Shown here in pieces: positions 61,612 to 64,000 of a stretch of 64,000 nucleotides of DNA. This DNA is from Stenotrophomonas maltophilia (GTDB lineage Bacteria > Pseudomonadota > Gammaproteobacteria > Xanthomonadales > Xanthomonadaceae): positions 32,987 through 96,986 of the forward strand of contig DJBL01000091.1 of assembly GCA_002435595.1 (NCBI GenBank). Reading direction: 5' to 3'. The translations under genes and the position numbers were made by a program. Within the stretch, counting starts at the first letter, position 1, and every line of letters starts with the position of its first letter. The notes under the pieces are model-generated. The model saw nothing but the letters and a program-made list of their open reading frames with translations, was not told the DNA's origin and searched no databases.

Positions 61612-63465
61612 TTACTGGTTGGCCACCACGCTCACGCCGCTGAACGCGGACTCGCCGACCAGCTTGATGTAGTACGTACCGGCCACCGGCGCGGTGAAGC
61701 GCACCGTCTCGCTGTTGCCCGGACGCGTGGACTTGGCATCGAACACCGTCGCCGTGGGCTCCTTGCCCTGGCTGACGTACACCGACACGTTGCCGCTGCC
61801 GCCGTAGGTCAGCACGCTCAGCACCTTGCCGGCCTGCGCCTCGAAGCTGTACAGCACTTCGCTGCCACCGGCCCCGCTCAGCCCGCCCACCGCCACCTTG
61901 TTGGTCAGCGGGATCGCGGTCGGGCCGCAGTTCTCGGTGCACTCCTGCTCCAGCGCCTTGGCCAGGGCCGCCTTGGCATCGACGATGCCGGTACCGATCG
62001 GCGTTGCCGCCGGGATCGTCACCGGGAACTTGCGCGCGGTTTCCTTCAGCAGGGTTTCCAGCTGCGCCGGGGTGAACGCGTCGCGGTTGTTGGCGATGCG
62101 CGCGCTCTGCACCAGCGCCGCCACGGCCGCCACGTGCGGCGAGGACATCGAGGTGCCGCCCTTGCCGCCGTAATCGGAGGTGCCCAGCTCCGGCGAGGTG
62201 GTGCTGCTGGAGATCGCCTGCCAGATGTAGCCGCCCGGATTGCCGTCCACGCTGCCGCCGCCGCCCGGGGCCGACAGGTCCACCGCCGCGCCGTAGTTGG
62301 AGTAGTAGGTGATGCCGCCGGTGATGCGCGTGGCGCCCACGGCCACCACGTTGTTGCAGTTGGCCGGGCGCGCATTGGCCACGTTGCCGCCGGCGTTGCC
62401 CGCTGCCACCACCACCAGGGTGCCGCGCGAGACCGCGCCGTTGATCGCGGCCTGGTAGACCGGATCACAGGCGCCACTGCCGCCCAGGCTCATGTTGATG
62501 ATCTCGGCCGGGTTCTGGTTGGCCGGAATGCCCGCCACCGTGCCACCGGAGGCCCAGGTGATCGCATCGGCGATATCGGACAGGCTGCCGCCGCACTTGC
62601 CCAGCACGCGCACCGGCAGCACCTTGGCCTTGTAGGCGACGCCGGCCATGCCCACGCCGTTGTTGGTGGCCTCGGCGACGGTGCCGGCCACGTGGGTACC
62701 GTGCCAGGAGCTGTCTTCGGCGAGCGAGCCGGTGTAGCACTCGTTGTCGTTCTCCACCCAGTCGCCGTAATCCAGCGCACCCGGCACGCGCGCGTTGGTC
62801 GGACGCCGCGAGGTCTCCGCGTCGCTGATGAAGTCGTAGCCTTCCAGCAGGTTGCCGCTGAAGTCTTCATGGTCGGGCAGGATGCCGGTATCGATCACCG
62901 CCACCACCACGCCCTCGCCCTGCGACACGTCCCACGCCGACGGCGCGTTGATGCCGCCGGTGGCGTTGCTGAAATGCCACTGGTACTGCGCGTAGTACGG
63001 ATCGTTGGGGACCAGCTGCTTGGTCTCGGTGGGCTTGGCGCGCAGGTCGGCGCGCTGCATGCGCACATCGGCCACCGCGTATTCCACGGTCGGGTCGGCC
63101 TTCAGCTCGGCCAGCACCTTCTGCAGTTCGGTCGCACCCAGGCGGCTCTGCAGGCGGATCAGGTCGGCGCCCACGCCGAGCTTGCGCACCACCTGCGGGC
63201 TGAGCGCGCCGGCACGGGCGCTGCCACCGTTGAGGGTCGCGCGCGACAGCGCCGAGTTGACCACGGCCAGCTTCGCCGAGCGGTCCGATGCGGCGGCGGT
63301 GCCGGTGCGGTACTTGACGATGATGCCGTTGCTGGTCTGCTGCGCGGCGGTTGCCGGACGCTGCGGTTCCTCGGTGCGCGGGCTGGCGGCGAACGCCGAA
63401 CCGGCCGAGATCGACAGCATCGCGGCTGCCAGCACATTGATGCGAAGGTTCTGCTTACTGGTCAC
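61612..63465 (-). CDS. Secreted subtilisin-like serine protease (peptidase S8) with PPC domain
   Basis: 617 residues. Signal peptide (VLAAAMLSISAGSAFA), an inhibitor-like propeptide to about 140, then the S8 catalytic domain with Asp in VVVAVIDTGILPDH, His in SSWHGTHVAGTVAEA, oxyanion Asn in VVVAAGNAGGN and Ser in GGTSMSSPHVAAVAAL. After a Cys-containing linker (QECTENCGP) comes a C-terminal pre-peptidase domain (VLYSFEAQAGKVLSV, GTYYIKLVGESAFSG). It resembles the extracellular proteases of Stenotrophomonas and Xanthomonas and is a likely substrate of the adjacent xps system. A GTG at 63465 with AGAGG upstream is preferred to the ATG at 63495. Confidence 0.9.
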   Translation of the reverse strand: MTSKQNLRINVLAAAMLSISAGSAFAASPRTEEPQRPATAAQQTSNGIIVKYRTGTAAASDRSAKLAVVNSALSRATLNGGSARAGALSPQVVRKLGVGADLIRLQSRLGATELQKVLAELKADPTVEYAVADVRMQRADLRAKPTETKQLVPNDPYYAQYQWHFSNATGGINAPSAWDVSQGEGVVVAVIDTGILPDHEDFSGNLLEGYDFISDAETSRRPTNARVPGALDYGDWVENDNECYTGSLAEDSSWHGTHVAGTVAEATNNGVGMAGVAYKAKVLPVRVLGKCGGSLSDIADAITWASGGTVAGIPANQNPAEIINMSLGGSGACDPVYQAAINGAVSRGTLVVVAAGNAGGNVANARPANCNNVVAVGATRITGGITYYSNYGAAVDLSAPGGGGSVDGNPGGYIWQAISSSTTSPELGTSDYGGKGGTSMSSPHVAAVAALVQSARIANNRDAFTPAQLETLLKETARKFPVTIPAATPIGTGIVDAKAALAKALEQECTENCGPTAIPLTNKVAVGGLSGAGGSEVLYSFEAQAGKVLSVLTYGGSGNVSVYVSQGKEPTATVFDAKSTRPGNSETVRFTAPVAGTYYIKLVGESAFSGVSVVANQ

Positions 63466-63531
63466 GTTGAAATCCTCTTCAAGGTCATGGATCAAACGAC
63501 TGTTCAGGCCAACATTCCATGCGAGTTCCCT

Positions 63532-63551
63532 GGCCGGCCCTGGCCAGGGTT
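63532..63551. repeat. Inverted repeat CCCTGGCC-GGCC-type stem in the protease/adhesin spacer
   Basis: CCCTGGCCGGCCCTGGCCAG-type stem-loop in the 159-base gap between the adhesin stop and the protease start. No T run; possible terminator for the leftward adhesin transcript or an operator of the protease gene. I see nothing else in this gap. Confidence 0.3.
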
Positions 63552-63624
63552 CCCGTGACCCGCCCCCTCAGGCCTTGCATTGCGTGCGGCGTGGCCCACC
63601 CGGGCCGCGCCGTGCCACGTCGGT

Positions 63625-64000
63625 TTACCAGCCGAAGCCGGCGCCGACGCCGACCGAGCTGTCATCGCTGCTGAACGCGCCACCGATGGTCACCGTGGCG
63701 CGCTCGCTGAGCGCCCGCTGGTAGCCCAGCGACAGCGCCGACTCGCCGCCCTGGTAGCCCACGCCCACGCCGACCCGGTTCTGGGTGCGAACGCCGGCGG
63801 CGCTGGTGGCCATGTTGAGCATGGCCGCACTCATCGCCCCCTGGCGGTCGATGCGACGGTCCTGGTGACGCAGGCGCTGGTCGATCTCGCCCTTGTAGAT
63901 ATCGAAGCTGTCGGCCATCGCGCCGAAGCGCTGGTCGGTGTAGCTGTTGGCGGTGGCGATGCCCCCGTCAAGCTGGCCCTTGTTGACCGCATCGGTGGCC
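63625..64000 (-). CDS. YadA-like trimeric autotransporter adhesin (C-terminal fragment)
   Basis: The last 124 codons of a gene that begins beyond the right edge. The visible part starts with ATDAVNKGQLDGGIATANSY, a stalk/neck motif of trimeric autotransporters, followed by a coiled coil (FDIYKGEIDQRLRHQDRRID) and the four-stranded YadA anchor (RVGVGVGYQGGESALSLGY, ATVTIGGAFSSDDSSVGVG, ending in GAGFGW). Three copies build a 12-stranded barrel in the outer membrane. The head and most of the stalk lie outside the window. Confidence 0.92.
   Translation of the reverse strand, partial: ATDAVNKGQLDGGIATANSYTDQRFGAMADSFDIYKGEIDQRLRHQDRRIDRQGAMSAAMLNMATSAAGVRTQNRVGVGVGYQGGESALSLGYQRALSERATVTIGGAFSSDDSSVGVGAGFGW

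Overview
The window is GC-rich chromosomal DNA of a Xanthomonadaceae (Lysobacteraceae) bacterium, most likely Stenotrophomonas. This rests on the xps-type II secretion operon order (E-F-G-H-I-J-K-L-M-N-D, with XpsN where other bacteria have GspC), an Ax21-family outer-membrane protein, short GTAG-headed REP hairpins of the kind known from Stenotrophomonas, and the mraZ / rnpB / rsmI / lpoA / yraN neighbourhood. No tRNA, rRNA, insertion sequence, prophage or CRISPR array was seen.

Layout. 1-6.8 kb: the first codons of mraZ (start of the division and cell-wall cluster, running left out of the window) with promoter and candidate MraZ boxes; an NRDE-family gene; the RNase P RNA gene followed by a dense set of hairpins and a REP dimer; rsmI; lpoA-yraN-ydjM-like-FAD oxidase as a plus-strand operon. 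6.8-12.5 kb: a chaperone-usher fimbrial locus split into two divergent halves (usher-pilin-adhesin leftward, pilin-chaperone rightward) around a shared intergenic region carrying two TGCAA-N4-TTGCA palindromes. 12.5-23.1 kb: leftward glyA - two membrane paralogues - nrdR - ribD, and an FMN riboswitch - ribE - ribBA - ribH - nusB - thiL; the two parts are separated by three rightward genes (an Ax21-like OMP and two related secreted proteins). 23.4-31.6 kb: a large autotransporter, an RcnB-like protein, ettA, an NCS2 purine permease and a DUF4434-type lipoprotein.

31.7-47.4 kb is the most interesting part: an 11-gene leftward operon. WecB (UDP-ManNAc supply), a BcsB-like periplasmic protein, an NfrB-like inner-membrane glycosyltransferase with a C-terminal MshEN-type c-di-GMP-binding region and an NfrA-like TPR/outer-membrane protein form an exopolysaccharide synthesis and export unit resembling the E. 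coli N4-receptor glycan pathway. It continues without a break into two AlgJ/AlgX-like proteins, an AlgI/DltB-like MBOAT acyltransferase, a free carrier protein, a DltA-like adenylating ligase, an AlgF-like protein and an acyl-CoA dehydrogenase. I infer a c-di-GMP-controlled polysaccharide decorated with a carrier-protein-activated (possibly aminoacyl, possibly oxidised) group. Two CRP/Clp-type boxes lie in front of wecB.

47.6-64 kb: pncB, two GT2-like glycosyltransferases, the complete 11-gene xps type II secretion operon, a secreted subtilisin-like protease (a plausible secretion substrate) and the C-terminal end of a YadA-like trimeric autotransporter that runs off the right edge.

Gene starts were chosen from family N-termini, Shine-Dalgarno spacing and stop/start overlaps; several non-ATG starts (GTG, TTG) are proposed. 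Family assignments come from reading the translations; no database search was run.
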